A program made the translations under genes and the position numbers. The notes beneath the pieces were generated by a model. It saw only the letters and a list, made by a program, of their open reading frames with translations, made no database searches and was not told the DNA's origin. From Candidatus Methanomethylophilaceae archaeon (lineage in GTDB: Archaea > Thermoplasmatota > Thermoplasmata > Methanomassiliicoccales > Methanomethylophilaceae), in assembly GCA_944321505.1 (NCBI GenBank), contig CALULN010000001.1:1-56173 (forward strand): DNA of 56,173 bases, given 5' to 3'. This document shows, piece after piece, positions 23,273 through 32,373 of the stretch (within the stretch, counting starts at the first letter, position 1; every line of letters begins with the position of its first letter).

Positions 23273-24691
23273 ATGGCCCTCAGGATACACAACACGCTGA
23301 CCGGCAGGAAGGAGGACTTCGTCCCCGTTGAGGAGGGGAAGGTCAGGATGTACGTGTGCGGCGTGACCGTCTATGACGACATACACATGGGTCACGCCAG
23401 GAGCATGATTGTCTTCGACATGGTCGCCAGATACCTGCGCCACATCGGCTACGACGTCACCCACGTGACCAACTTCACCGATGTGGACGACAAGATCATG
23501 GTCCGCGCGGCGGAGAAGGGCGTGGAGCCGCTGGAGCTGTCGGCGTCGTACATAGACGCGTTCTTCAAGGACGCGGAGAGCCTGGGGATAAGGAGGGCCG
23601 ACATCTACCCCAAGGCGTCCGAGTGCATCGGCGACATAATCGCCATGGTCTCGGAGATCATCGACAGCGGGTACGGGTACGTCACCGACGACGGCAGCGT
23701 CTACTTCTCCGTGGAGAAGGTGGAGGACTACGGCAGGCTCACCAACCAGAGGCTGGAGGACATGGCCAACCAGGGCCGCCAGGTGCTGGAGGACAGCGGC
23801 AAGCGCAACCCCATGGACTTCGCCGTCTGGAAGGCAGCCAAGCCCGGCGAGATCGCCTGGGACTCCCCCTGGGGGAAGGGCAGGCCGGGGTGGCACATAG
23901 AGTGCTCCGCCATGATCAGGAGGTACCTGGGCGGACCCATAGACATACACGGCGGGGGCAACGACCTGATCTTCCCCCATCACGAGAACGAGATCCTGCA
24001 GACCGAGGCCGCCACCGGACAGCCTCTGGCCAACTACTGGATGCACAACGGCATGCTGCAGGTCAAGGGGGTGGGCATGTCCAAGGAGGAGAAGATGTCC
24101 AAGTCCCTGGGCAACTTCTTCAGGGTCAGGGACGTCGCCGCGAAGTTCGACTCCCGCGTGATCCGCTTCTACTTCCTGAACACCCACTACCGCAGCCCCC
24201 TGGTTTACGGCGAGGACATGCTGGAGGAGGCATCCGCCGCTCTGGGGAGGTTGGTCAACAACTACCGCGCCCTGCAGTCCTACGCCAAGTCCGCTGCGGG
24301 TACCGATGACGCCGCCGGCCCCATCGGAGATGCCGAGAAGGCCTTCCGCGACAGCATGGACGACGACTTCAACACCCGCGGGGCGCTGGAGGGACTGTTC
24401 GCCCTGGCCAAGGCCACCAACCGCATGATGGCCGAGGGCACCCTCTCCGCCAAGGGCGCAGCCGACGCCGTTGCGTTCCTGAAGGATGCGGACGACGTGT
24501 TCGGCATACTGCCCGAGGATGCGGCGGACGACGGGGCGCTGGATGACGTCATGTCCATACTCATCGACATCCGCGCCGAGCTCAGGAAGAGGAAGGCCTA
24601 CGACCTGGCGGACTCTATCCGCGACAGGCTGGCTGACGCCGGCATCGTGCTGGAGGACTCCTCCGAGGGTGCCAGATGGAAGAGGGTCTGA
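23273..24691 (+). CDS. cysS: cysteinyl-tRNA synthetase
   Basis: 472 residues. Class I synthetase with YVCGVTVYDDIHMGHAR (zinc Cys and the HxGH motif), the zinc-site residues in WHIECSAM and GGGNDLIFPHHENE, and the EEKMSKSLGNF signature. It charges tRNA-Cys directly, so the organism need not depend only on the SepRS/SepCysS route used by some methanogens. Leaderless-type promoter. The stop lies 16 bases inside the next gene, a radical SAM protein. Confidence 0.97.
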   Translation: MALRIHNTLTGRKEDFVPVEEGKVRMYVCGVTVYDDIHMGHARSMIVFDMVARYLRHIGYDVTHVTNFTDVDDKIMVRAAEKGVEPLELSASYIDAFFKDAESLGIRRADIYPKASECIGDIIAMVSEIIDSGYGYVTDDGSVYFSVEKVEDYGRLTNQRLEDMANQGRQVLEDSGKRNPMDFAVWKAAKPGEIAWDSPWGKGRPGWHIECSAMIRRYLGGPIDIHGGGNDLIFPHHENEILQTEAATGQPLANYWMHNGMLQVKGVGMSKEEKMSKSLGNFFRVRDVAAKFDSRVIRFYFLNTHYRSPLVYGEDMLEEASAALGRLVNNYRALQSYAKSAAGTDDAAGPIGDAEKAFRDSMDDDFNTRGALEGLFALAKATNRMMAEGTLSAKGAADAVAFLKDADDVFGILPEDAADDGALDDVMSILIDIRAELRKRKAYDLADSIRDRLADAGIVLEDSSEGARWKRV

Positions 24692-25704
24692 AGGCGAAGG
24701 CCGAGCTGGTCCTGGGGGGCGGAGTGAGGCTCCCCGAGGGGTTCCGCATACCCGTGCGGGTCTCCAGGTCCACCGCCGGGCCGGGAGCCGGATTCGGGTC
24801 CCTGGTGTTCGCATTCGGCGGCCACAGGGTGAAGAAGCCCGTATCGTACGGGGAAGGGGAGTTCGACCTCCGCGACGACGGCGGTTCCCTGTCTCTGTGG
24901 AAGGGCGGCCGTCTGATTGCGGACGGCGTCCGCATAGTCCCGGTGGGGTTCCATGCTCCCGAGCAGGCGTTCTTCACAATCGACGAGAGGTGCATGTTCC
25001 GCTGCGCCTTCTGTGCATCCCCGCATCTGGACGCCTCCGCATCGAAGGGCCTCACCCCGGAGAAGGTGGTGGGGATGATCCGCGGCTCCGAGGTCAGGGA
25101 TTCGATCAAGGCGATAGCGTTCACCAGCGGCGTGGTGGTCAGCGTGGAGCACACCGTCGGCCTCTTCGCGGATTTCGTCAGGGCCGCCAGGGAAGCGTTC
25201 CCGGACCTGCCCATCGGGGTGGAGCCCTACGTGGACGATCCCGCACAGATACGCATGCTGAAGGATGCCGGAGCCGACGAGATAAAGATAAACACCGAGG
25301 CCGCCACCCGCGATATATTCTCCCGGGTGTGCCCCGATCTGGACTACGATTCCATACCCGTCATGCTGGAGGAGGCGGTCAGGGTCTTCGGCAGGGGCAG
25401 GGTCGCTTCCAACCTGATCTATGGGCTGGGGGAGACCGACGACGACATCCGCAGGAAGGTGGAGGAGCTTGCCTCCATGGGGGTGCTGGTGAACCTCCGC
25501 CCCCTCAAGTGCAGCTCCGTGAACCTGGGCAACCTGGCCGCGGCGGGGGTGGTCCCCGAGAGGATCTCTCCGGAGCGCGCGTTGGCCCTCTCGGATATGC
25601 AGAGGGAGGCCTTCGCCAGGCACGGTCTCGATCCGTCGGATTCGAGGACCATGTGCTTCAGCTGCGGATGCTGCGACCTGATCCCCCTGAGGCCCTCTCC
25701 CTGA
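24676..25704 (+). CDS. radical SAM protein of unknown function
   Basis: 342 residues. The cluster motif CMFRCAFC (C-x3-C-x2-C) lies near residue 111 after an N-terminal beta-rich domain of about 95 residues, and the barrel shows GLGETDDDI and IGVEPYV segments. The C-terminus ends with MCFSCGCCDL, a possible second metal or cluster site. The layout resembles biotin-synthase-like or auxiliary-cluster radical SAM enzymes, but I cannot name the reaction. It overlaps cysS by 16 bases and the convergent ncsA gene by 47 bases. Confidence 0.8.
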   Translation: MEEGLKAKAELVLGGGVRLPEGFRIPVRVSRSTAGPGAGFGSLVFAFGGHRVKKPVSYGEGEFDLRDDGGSLSLWKGGRLIADGVRIVPVGFHAPEQAFFTIDERCMFRCAFCASPHLDASASKGLTPEKVVGMIRGSEVRDSIKAIAFTSGVVVSVEHTVGLFADFVRAAREAFPDLPIGVEPYVDDPAQIRMLKDAGADEIKINTEAATRDIFSRVCPDLDYDSIPVMLEEAVRVFGRGRVASNLIYGLGETDDDIRRKVEELASMGVLVNLRPLKCSSVNLGNLAAAGVVPERISPERALALSDMQREAFARHGLDPSDSRTMCFSCGCCDLIPLRPSP

Positions 25705-26602
25705 TGACGCGGGAGAGCTGGCAGGCTTTGCATTCCCTTCCCAGAGTGGGCTCGCCGCAGGCGCATCTGCCCATCTCCGCCGGCGGGAACATGCCCGACA
25801 GCGCCGGATACAGGGTGTCATAGGACGAGACGATGCTGAACCTCGTCCCCGGGGAGCGGTCCTCCAGGGAGTCCACCACGTCCCGGTACTGGTTCCTCAG
25901 AGCCTCCTCCCAGTAGGGGCAGGTGCCGTCGTGGAAGGGGATCCCGGCGACGATGGCGTAGAGCAGCGACTCCTTCTCGGGTATCATGCGCAGGGGGGCG
26001 ATCCTGGGTATGAGCCCGGGTATGACCCTCTTGTGAGGTCCTAGTCTGGCCAGCCTCTCCACGTCGCCCCTGGCGAAGTCCATGAGGATGGATTGGGCCA
26101 TGTCGTCCAGGTTGTGGCCGGTGGCCAGGTACTTCGCGCCGATGGATTCGGCCACGGAGTTCATGCACTTCCTGCGGAACACCCCGCAGTAGGTGCAGGG
26201 GCTGCTTTCCCCGGACAGGGGGGCGGCGACGTCCATGGTTAGGCCGAACACGTCCTCGAACCTGATGAGGTGGAAGGGGATGGAGTTCTCCTCGCAGTAC
26301 CTGCGGGCAATTCCCACGCTGGGCGGGCGGTATCCTCCGATTCCCTCGTCAACGGTGATGCAGTGGATCTCCACGTCCCTGCGGTCCGAGAAGACCTTGT
26401 TTATGAGATGGAGGGTGACCATGCTGTCCTTGCCGCCGGAGACGGCCACACCGATGACGCCCCCGGTGCGGAGGTCCGCCTGGCGGCGGATCTCCTTCTT
26501 GACCCTCCTCTCCGTGTACCTGATGAAATGCTCGCCGCAGAGATGTGTGCCGTTGTAGCGGATGAGCGTGACCGCGTCCTTCCCGCAGAGGTCGCACTTC
26601 AT
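25658..26602 (-). CDS. ncsA: tRNA 2-thiolation protein, NcsA/TtuA/Ctu1 family
   Basis: 314 residues. It begins with a zinc finger (CDLCGKD...HLCGEHF), followed by the PP-loop SGGKDS near residue 55. The catalytic/cluster cysteines are in CTYCGVFRRK and GTCPYWEEA, with a C-terminal zinc ribbon (CACGEPTLGRECKAC). These ligands match the [4Fe-4S]-dependent TtuA/NcsA enzymes that thiolate U34 or U54 of tRNA using ATP. It is last in the operon NIF3-cdc6-ncsA and overlaps the cdc6 stop as ATGA. Confidence 0.93.
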   Translation of the reverse strand: MKCDLCGKDAVTLIRYNGTHLCGEHFIRYTERRVKKEIRRQADLRTGGVIGVAVSGGKDSMVTLHLINKVFSDRRDVEIHCITVDEGIGGYRPPSVGIARRYCEENSIPFHLIRFEDVFGLTMDVAAPLSGESSPCTYCGVFRRKCMNSVAESIGAKYLATGHNLDDMAQSILMDFARGDVERLARLGPHKRVIPGLIPRIAPLRMIPEKESLLYAIVAGIPFHDGTCPYWEEALRNQYRDVVDSLEDRSPGTRFSIVSSYDTLYPALSGMFPPAEMGRCACGEPTLGRECKACQLSRVIRERASGGSGRSIRS

Positions 26603-27756
26603 CCCAGCAGCTCCTCGATCATGGACGAGAGGGTCTTGGTGGGGATGTCGCGGATGCTGATGGCCTTGGTGCGCCCGCCGGATTCGTCGGACACCATGGT
26701 CGTGACCACGAACCCCAGCTTCTCCAGGTCACAGATGTACGTCCAGAACTGGGTGTGCTTCCTGGCGGGCGTCTCGAACTCCTCGCAGGCGATGTGGTAG
26801 GTCTTCTCGGCGGCCGCCAGGGTGACGGACGACCTCGTCTTGATGGACCTGCTGACCGCCAGCATGGCCAGCAGCCGGTTGCGGTCCAGGGACTCCAGCT
26901 TCGCCTTGGTGAACTCGGACACGGACATGTCGTTGGATTCCCGCACATCCTCGGCGGTGATGACCCCCAGTGCCTTGGACTCGGCGATCCTGGCGGATTT
27001 GTCCAGCAGCTCCACCGCCAGGCGTGCGTCGCCGATCTCAGATGCGATGTCCGCGATGAGCGAAAGGGCATCATCGTCCGCTCCCTCGTGGACGATGGCC
27101 TCCTCCGCCCTCGCCCTGACGATGGCCAGCAGCCCGTCCCTGTCGTAGCGCGGGAAGCGGATGACGTTGGCCCTCTTGAATGAGGACCTGGAGGCGTCGT
27201 CCAGGCGGTCCAGTATGTACTCCTGGGAGATCATGATCAGGGAGACGGATGTCCTGACCGCCCCCATCTCCTCGTTGGATCTGGACAGCTGGTACACCAG
27301 GTCCCCGGACCCCTTCCTGATGAGCACGTCCGCCTCGTCCAGCACTATGACCAATCTGGATGCGGACTTCCTGATGAGACCCAGCAGGGACCTGTACATC
27401 TCCGCCGGCGAGAACCCCCTGTCGGGGAATCCCGGGTCGTAGTGCCTCAGCAGCTGCAGGAGCACGCCCGCCTCGGTGCTCTTCTGGCGGCAGTTGACGA
27501 AGACGTAGTCCATGCGGATGCCCTTGCCGGCGCAGTGGTCCGCCATATCCATGCAGAAGCGCTTGGCGGTGGCTGTCTTGCCGGTCCCCACGGGGCCGGT
27601 TATGAAGGCCGTCTCCGACAGCCCGTCGCTGACCACAGGGGCGAACAGCATGGCCAGGGAGTCCATCTGGCTCTCCCTCCCCACCAGCTTCTCCGGAACG
27701 TAGTCGAAGGACAGCTTCGCCCTGTCCCTGATTATGACCGAGGACCTCTCGAACAT
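26599..27756 (-). CDS. cdc6: Orc1/Cdc6 replication initiator
   Basis: 385 residues. An AAA+ ATPase with Walker A GPVGTGKTATAKRF near residue 50, Walker B VIVLDEAD, a sensor region and a C-terminal winged helix. The start MFERSSVIIRDRAKLSFDYVPEKLVGRESQ is typical of archaeal Orc1/Cdc6, which binds origin recognition boxes and loads MCM. The start at 27756 is 2 bases after the NIF3 stop. The frame stays open far upstream, but that stretch is out-of-frame NIF3 sequence. No obvious origin-box array lies next to the gene. Confidence 0.95.
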   Translation of the reverse strand: MFERSSVIIRDRAKLSFDYVPEKLVGRESQMDSLAMLFAPVVSDGLSETAFITGPVGTGKTATAKRFCMDMADHCAGKGIRMDYVFVNCRQKSTEAGVLLQLLRHYDPGFPDRGFSPAEMYRSLLGLIRKSASRLVIVLDEADVLIRKGSGDLVYQLSRSNEEMGAVRTSVSLIMISQEYILDRLDDASRSSFKRANVIRFPRYDRDGLLAIVRARAEEAIVHEGADDDALSLIADIASEIGDARLAVELLDKSARIAESKALGVITAEDVRESNDMSVSEFTKAKLESLDRNRLLAMLAVSRSIKTRSSVTLAAAEKTYHIACEEFETPARKHTQFWTYICDLEKLGFVVTTMVSDESGGRTKAISIRDIPTKTLSSMIEELLG

Positions 27757-27758
27757 CT

Positions 27759-28712
27759 TCAGACCCTGCTGTGCCTCAGCAGGCCGGAGCAGGGGAGCAC
27801 CTCGATGCCGTGCCTCTGCCACTCGTCCGCTATGAGGTTTATGCCCAGGGAGTCCGACGACATGTGGCCGGACACCACCAGGTTGACATGGTTCTTCCTG
27901 GCCTCCTCGATGTGGGACTCGGGGAAGTGCATCCCCACCACCGTCCCAACGCCTGCCTTGGAGAGCTCGGCGTAGATCTCCTTGGGTCCGGAGGTCCCGC
28001 CGTTCATCTTGCATATGACCTTCCCGCATCTGGCGGATGCGGACCCCACCACGATCTTCGGCGGGGAGTTGTGCTTCGCGGCCATGCGGAACTCCGGCTG
28101 CTTCATGAGTATGTCGATTATGTCGCCCACGGTCCTGGGGCTCCTTTCCTCCATCTCGCGGGTCAGGAAGGCCTGGACGCAGTTGTCCGCCGGGGTGTGT
28201 ATGTTGAGTATGGGCAGACCCAGCAGCCTTGCGGCGTCCACCGCCTGATTGTAGTTTGCGGGGAGGACTCCGCGCAGGACCTCCTCCATCCTGCCCTTCA
28301 TGAGGCCCTCCGACACGGTGATCGGCACGCCTGCGGACGCGTACATGTCGGTCTGCAGCCACATGACCTCCGGGAAAGGCGTCCTGGCCAGTCCCAGGGG
28401 GTGATGGGCCACCACGGCGTCGATCCTCTCCCCCTTCTCCCTCAGCCTGTCCGCCAGCAGGACCTCGCCGGTGCCGACGTCGATGCCCCACATGACGCGC
28501 TCCACCTCGGTGTCCCCGTCGCCCCAGGAGATCCTGGTGTCGGCATAGGGATTCCACAGGCGCTCGGCGTCGAACGCCTCCTTCGCGAACCCTTCCAGCT
28601 TGGAGTAGGACTCCTCGGCTTCCTTCAGCATCCTCTCGACCTCGCCGCGTCCCCGGGGGTCGCATCCGATGCCGGTGTCGACAGCCAGCCTGTAGGCCTC
28701 TGACAGTCTCAT
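27759..28712 (-). CDS. NIF3-family metal-binding protein
   Basis: 317 residues from ATG 28712 (MRLSEAYRLAVDTGI, the usual family start; ATG 28739 would add nine residues). A TTAATG string just before 28739 sits at TATA distance from 28712, favouring the shorter form. The protein resembles archaeal NIF3-like proteins: AHHPLG and GVVLP-type regions, HTPADN, and a final SGHMSSDSLGINLIADEW holding metal ligands. The biochemical role of this family is unsettled (dinuclear metal hydrolase-like). First gene of the operon with cdc6 and ncsA. Confidence 0.85.
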   Translation of the reverse strand: MRLSEAYRLAVDTGIGCDPRGRGEVERMLKEAEESYSKLEGFAKEAFDAERLWNPYADTRISWGDGDTEVERVMWGIDVGTGEVLLADRLREKGERIDAVVAHHPLGLARTPFPEVMWLQTDMYASAGVPITVSEGLMKGRMEEVLRGVLPANYNQAVDAARLLGLPILNIHTPADNCVQAFLTREMEERSPRTVGDIIDILMKQPEFRMAAKHNSPPKIVVGSASARCGKVICKMNGGTSGPKEIYAELSKAGVGTVVGMHFPESHIEEARKNHVNLVVSGHMSSDSLGINLIADEWQRHGIEVLPCSGLLRHSRV

Positions 28713-28873
28713 GCCGCGGTGTATCCCGTGCGCGTTCATTAACCCTTCCAGCCGCATGCAGCGGCCATCGACGGTCGCATGCGGATGCTGGCACATCCGA
28801 TGCCCGTCCCGCAATGACAACGGGGGCGATGCAATCCTTTAACCGTGAGCACGGGCATGACCGGTCGATTCCC

Positions 28874-29827
28874 ATGAAGGAGATCTGGACCGAGAAGTAC
28901 AGGCCGAAGAACCTCGACGAGGTGGTGGGCCAGAGGCACGTCACCGAGCGGCTCAGAGCGTACGTCGCCACCGGCAACATGCCGCACCTGCTCTTCACCG
29001 GTCCCGCGGGAACCGGCAAGACCACCTGCTCGCTGGCACTGGCCAGGGAGATGTTCGGCTCTGAGTGGAAGGGGAACTTCATCGAGCTCAACGCCTCCGA
29101 CGAGAGGGGGATCGATGTGGTCAGGGGCAAGATCAAGGAGTTCGCCCGCACCGCGCCGCTGGGCGGAGCGGAGTTCAAGATCATCTTCATGGATGAGGCG
29201 GACGCCCTCACCTCGGACGCCCAGGCGGCGCTGAGGAGGACCATGGAGCGCTACTCCCGCATCTGCCGCTTCATCCTCTCCTGCAACTACTCGTCCAAGA
29301 TCATCGACCCCATACAGTCCAGATGCGCCGTGTTCAGGTTCAAGCCCCTGTCCAAGGACGACGTCCGCGGGTTCCTGGAGCGCATCATCTCCTCTGAGGG
29401 CGTGGACATAGAGCCCGAGGCCATCGACGGCCTGGTGCATGTGGCCCGCGGCGACCTCCGCAGGGCGGTGAACTCCCTGCAGGTGGCGGCCTCCACCGGG
29501 CGCAGAGTGGATATGGACACGGTCTACCAGGTCACCGGCATGGCCGACCCCGACGAGGTCAGGGGCATGCTGGAGATGGCCCTGGACGGCAACTTCGTGG
29601 GTGCCAGGGACAGGCTGGACGACATCATGGTCACCTACGGCCTCTCCGGCCAGGACATCATAAGGCAGATCCACGGCTGCTTCTTCGACCTGAGCATCGA
29701 CGACAGCTCCAAGGTCCGTCTGATGGACAAGACCGGCGAGATCGAGTTCAGGATAGTCGAGGGCAGCAACGAGCGCATACAGCTGGAGGCGCTGCTGGCC
29801 TATCTGGTGATGATGGGCCGGAGATGA
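28874..29827 (+). CDS. rfcS: replication factor C small subunit
   Basis: 317 residues. Clamp-loader AAA+ protein: WTEKYRPKNLDEVVGQ, Walker A GPAGTGKTT, Walker B FMDEADALT, the SRC motif in QSRCAVFRF, and a helical collar domain. It loads PCNA onto primed DNA with RFC large subunit, which is not here. A CTTTAACC box at 28837-28844 is the likely TATA. The stop abuts the convergent Sel1 gene. Confidence 0.96.
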   Translation: MKEIWTEKYRPKNLDEVVGQRHVTERLRAYVATGNMPHLLFTGPAGTGKTTCSLALAREMFGSEWKGNFIELNASDERGIDVVRGKIKEFARTAPLGGAEFKIIFMDEADALTSDAQAALRRTMERYSRICRFILSCNYSSKIIDPIQSRCAVFRFKPLSKDDVRGFLERIISSEGVDIEPEAIDGLVHVARGDLRRAVNSLQVAASTGRRVDMDTVYQVTGMADPDEVRGMLEMALDGNFVGARDRLDDIMVTYGLSGQDIIRQIHGCFFDLSIDDSSKVRLMDKTGEIEFRIVEGSNERIQLEALLAYLVMMGRR

Positions 29828-30784
29828 TCACTTCCTGAAGATCCCGAACCTCTTCTTCTTCACCGGCTGCGGAGCGGACACCGGCAGGTCCGGCTCCCTC
29901 TCCGCGGACAGCAGGTCGGGTGTCTTCAGCACCTCCACCTCGATGAGGTGGGAGCCTCCTCCGCTCCATTTCCGCTTCTCCTTGCGGCTGCGGTCGATGG
30001 AATCGAGATACGCGGTGGCCTCCTCGAAGCCGTGCTCCTCGGCCATCTGCATGTACCTCTTGCCGTAGATGGTGTCCTTCTGGACGCCCTGTCCCAGGTA
30101 GTACATCTTGCCCAGCATGAAGTAGCACCCGTACTCCTCCATGTCGATCCCCTTGCGGAAGACCTTGGATGCCTGGATCATGTTCTGGGGGGTGCCGGTG
30201 CCGTTGTAGTACATCATGCCCACCTTGTAGAAGGCGGGAGGGTAGCCGTCGTTCATGGCGTCGTTGTAGAGGTCGTAGGCCCTCAGGGGGTCCTCGGTGC
30301 CCAGGGCTTTGGTCATCAGCACGTCGCCCATGGCGATGCGTGCCTCGTTGCACTGCCTGTCCACAGACAAGGCGAACCAGCGGACTGCCTCGCCCACATC
30401 CATGGGGACGCCGTTGCCGTGGAGGTACATGTGGCCCAGGTAGTACTGCGCTATCGCGTACCCCTTCTCCGCCGACAGGGTGAACCATTTCGATGCCTGG
30501 ACGTAGTCCTTCTGCACCCCGTCGCCGTCGTAGTACATCTTCCCAAGCAGGAACTGCCCGCGGTCGTCGGTGTGGCCGGCGGCCTGGGTGAACCACTTCA
30601 GCGCCTCGGCGCTGTTCTGGGTGACCGGTCCTCCGGGGGTGACGAAGAGCAGGCCGTAGTCGCACATGGCCCTGGTGTCGCCGGATTCGGCGGCCGCCTT
30701 CATCATGACGATGCCGTCCTGCGCCGTGGCGGGATCGGACAGCAGCTCCAGAGCCTTCTCGTATCCGGGGTCGAGATAGGTCAT
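29828..30784 (-). CDS. Sel1-repeat protein (partner of the Hsp70-like protein)
   Basis: 318 residues with about six to seven Sel1-like helical repeats (for example AQYYLGHMYLHGNGVPMDVGEAVRW and CYFMLGKMYYLGQGVQKD), between residues about 35 and 265. A basic, unstructured C-terminal tail ends KKKRFGIFRK. Sel1 repeats mediate protein-protein binding. The ATG at 30784 overlaps the stop of the Hsp70-like gene (ATGA), so the two are co-translated and probably act together as a chaperone and adaptor pair. An in-frame extension to 30880 is open but overlaps that gene and looks like shadow. Confidence 0.85.
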   Translation of the reverse strand: MTYLDPGYEKALELLSDPATAQDGIVMMKAAAESGDTRAMCDYGLLFVTPGGPVTQNSAEALKWFTQAAGHTDDRGQFLLGKMYYDGDGVQKDYVQASKWFTLSAEKGYAIAQYYLGHMYLHGNGVPMDVGEAVRWFALSVDRQCNEARIAMGDVLMTKALGTEDPLRAYDLYNDAMNDGYPPAFYKVGMMYYNGTGTPQNMIQASKVFRKGIDMEEYGCYFMLGKMYYLGQGVQKDTIYGKRYMQMAEEHGFEEATAYLDSIDRSRKEKRKWSGGGSHLIEVEVLKTPDLLSAEREPDLPVSAPQPVKKKRFGIFRK

Positions 30785-32289
30785 TGTACGCTCATCACCT
30801 TCCTCATGGAGGCCAGCATCTCCTCCTCGTTCATCTGCACGTCCTTGCCCAGGTCGCACTTGTGGGCGTGGCCGTTGCACTCCACCATCAGCGACACGGT
30901 GCCGTCGGCCTCCGCATCCATGGATATCTCGATCCTGGTCTTGCCGCGGGAGATCTTCCCCTCCAGCGGCACGATGAAGGTGCTCAGCAGTCTGGAGGTG
31001 TTGATCTCCGATATGCGGACGGAGGGGTCCGCCCTGGTGTCGCAGACCTTGATCTCCAGCTCCTTCTGGTCGTCGGACTTGGGGCGGCAGGTGACCTTCC
31101 TCCTGAGGGGGAGGCGGGTGTTGCGGTAGATTATGTTCAGCACCTTCTCCTTCCCGTCCACGCCCATGACGATGCCGTAGGTCTTGTTCAGTATGGGCTC
31201 CAGGTTCAGGTCCTTGTCCCTGAAGACGGACCTGGCGTATATGGCGGCGCCTCTGGCGACCGCGTGCGCCGGATCGTACCTGATGATCTCCACGTCCGGG
31301 AACTCCCTCTCCAGCGTCGACCTGATCAGCGGCGTGATGGAGGGGCCTCCGACCATGACGATCCTGTCCAGGGAGGACATCCCCAGCCCGGCTCCCTTGA
31401 CGGCGGTCTTGGTCATCTCCACCGTCCTGTCCACCAGGGGGCGGGTGGCGTTGTCCAGCTCCGCCCTGTTGACGGCGAACCTGATGTCGGTGCCCATGAC
31501 GGTGACGTTGCCGTAGGCCTTCTCCACCCTGTCCAGGACGATCTTCAGCCTCTCCGCCTCGTTGATGATCTGCCTGCGGAGGTGGCTGTCCCTGTCCATC
31601 TCCGCCGGGGAGATGCCGGACATGGCCACCACCTTCTTCTGGATGATCGATGCGAGATGCAGGTCCCAGTCCCTGCCCCCCAGGTACTTGGTCCCCTCGT
31701 TGCAGAGGACGGTGAACCCCTTCTCGTCCACGGATATGACGGTGATGTCGAATGTGCCTCCGCCGATGTCGTATATGGCGATGTTGCCCGAGAACCCCTT
31801 TGTGTCGTAGCAGTATGATATGGCGGCGGCATCCGACTCGTTGATGATCTCCACGCTGCGGATGCCCGCCAGGGCGGCCACCCTGAACACGGCCTCGCGC
31901 TCCGCATCCCCGAAATCCGCGGGGACGGCTATGACCGCCCTCTCCGCTCTGAAGCCGTGCTCGTCCTCGAATGTCTTGACCATCTTGCGGAGGATCATGG
32001 CGAAGAACTCGGTGACCGAGTACTCGGTGCCGTAGATGGTCTGGCGGTGGTCGGTGCCGATCATCCTCTTGAAGCTGGACTGCAGGTGGTACTTCGGCTC
32101 TGTCGCCATGCGCCCAAGGGCGGCGTAGCCCGCGTATCTCGCCGAAGGAGTGACCATGACGACGGACGGGAACTTGGAGTAGCCCTCCTCCCAGTGCTGA
32201 ATCTCCGGGGCCTCGCCCTCCCTCGCGTAGGCGAGGACCGAATTGGTCATCCCCAGATCGATCCCTATGAAGTACCCGTCGTCAGCCAT
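30781..32289 (-). CDS. Hsp70/DnaK-like ATPase without the C-terminal lid
   Basis: 502 residues compared with 610-640 for DnaK. The actin-like ATPase domain is complete: FIGIDLGMTNSVLA, AVIAVPADFGDAEREA, YDIGGGTFDIT and IVMVGGPSITPLI. A short beta domain (about 390-480) follows, and the helical lid and the EEVD-like end are missing. Pocket residues of canonical DnaK are not clearly conserved, so it is probably a specialised paralogue rather than the housekeeping chaperone; no dnaJ or grpE is adjacent. A TTTTTTATA box lies about 50 bases upstream. The Sel1 gene is co-translated. Confidence 0.88.
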   Translation of the reverse strand: MADDGYFIGIDLGMTNSVLAYAREGEAPEIQHWEEGYSKFPSVVMVTPSARYAGYAALGRMATEPKYHLQSSFKRMIGTDHRQTIYGTEYSVTEFFAMILRKMVKTFEDEHGFRAERAVIAVPADFGDAEREAVFRVAALAGIRSVEIINESDAAAISYCYDTKGFSGNIAIYDIGGGTFDITVISVDEKGFTVLCNEGTKYLGGRDWDLHLASIIQKKVVAMSGISPAEMDRDSHLRRQIINEAERLKIVLDRVEKAYGNVTVMGTDIRFAVNRAELDNATRPLVDRTVEMTKTAVKGAGLGMSSLDRIVMVGGPSITPLIRSTLEREFPDVEIIRYDPAHAVARGAAIYARSVFRDKDLNLEPILNKTYGIVMGVDGKEKVLNIIYRNTRLPLRRKVTCRPKSDDQKELEIKVCDTRADPSVRISEINTSRLLSTFIVPLEGKISRGKTRIEISMDAEADGTVSLMVECNGHAHKCDLGKDVQMNEEEMLASMRKVMSVQ

Positions 32290-32341
32290 CCTTCCTTATG
32301 CGCGCACGCATCCCCGTTGCGCGTAACTCAGGGAGGTCGTA

Positions 32342-32373
32342 TAAAAAAGGTTGTGAGGGGAGGCCCCCTTCAC
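32342..32373 (-). terminator. terminator of the formate-THF ligase gene
   Basis: On the minus strand a stem of GTGAAGGGG with CCCCTCAC, overlapping the stop codon, is followed by CCTTTTTTA. A stem plus T-run is typical of an intrinsic terminator. The T-run also contributes to the TATA box of the Hsp70-like gene. Confidence 0.6.

Noticed and set aside
23141-24814. 557-residue open frame on the minus strand
   Set aside because: Antisense shadow of cysS; no recognisable domain.
28713-28873. Replication origin next to cdc6
   Set aside because: Only about 160 bases lie between the divergent NIF3 and RFC genes, with no repeated origin-box-like motif or AT-rich unwinding region.
27757-29244. Upstream extension of the Orc1/Cdc6 frame
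   Set aside because: The stretch is out-of-frame NIF3 and antisense RFC sequence; homology starts at 27756.
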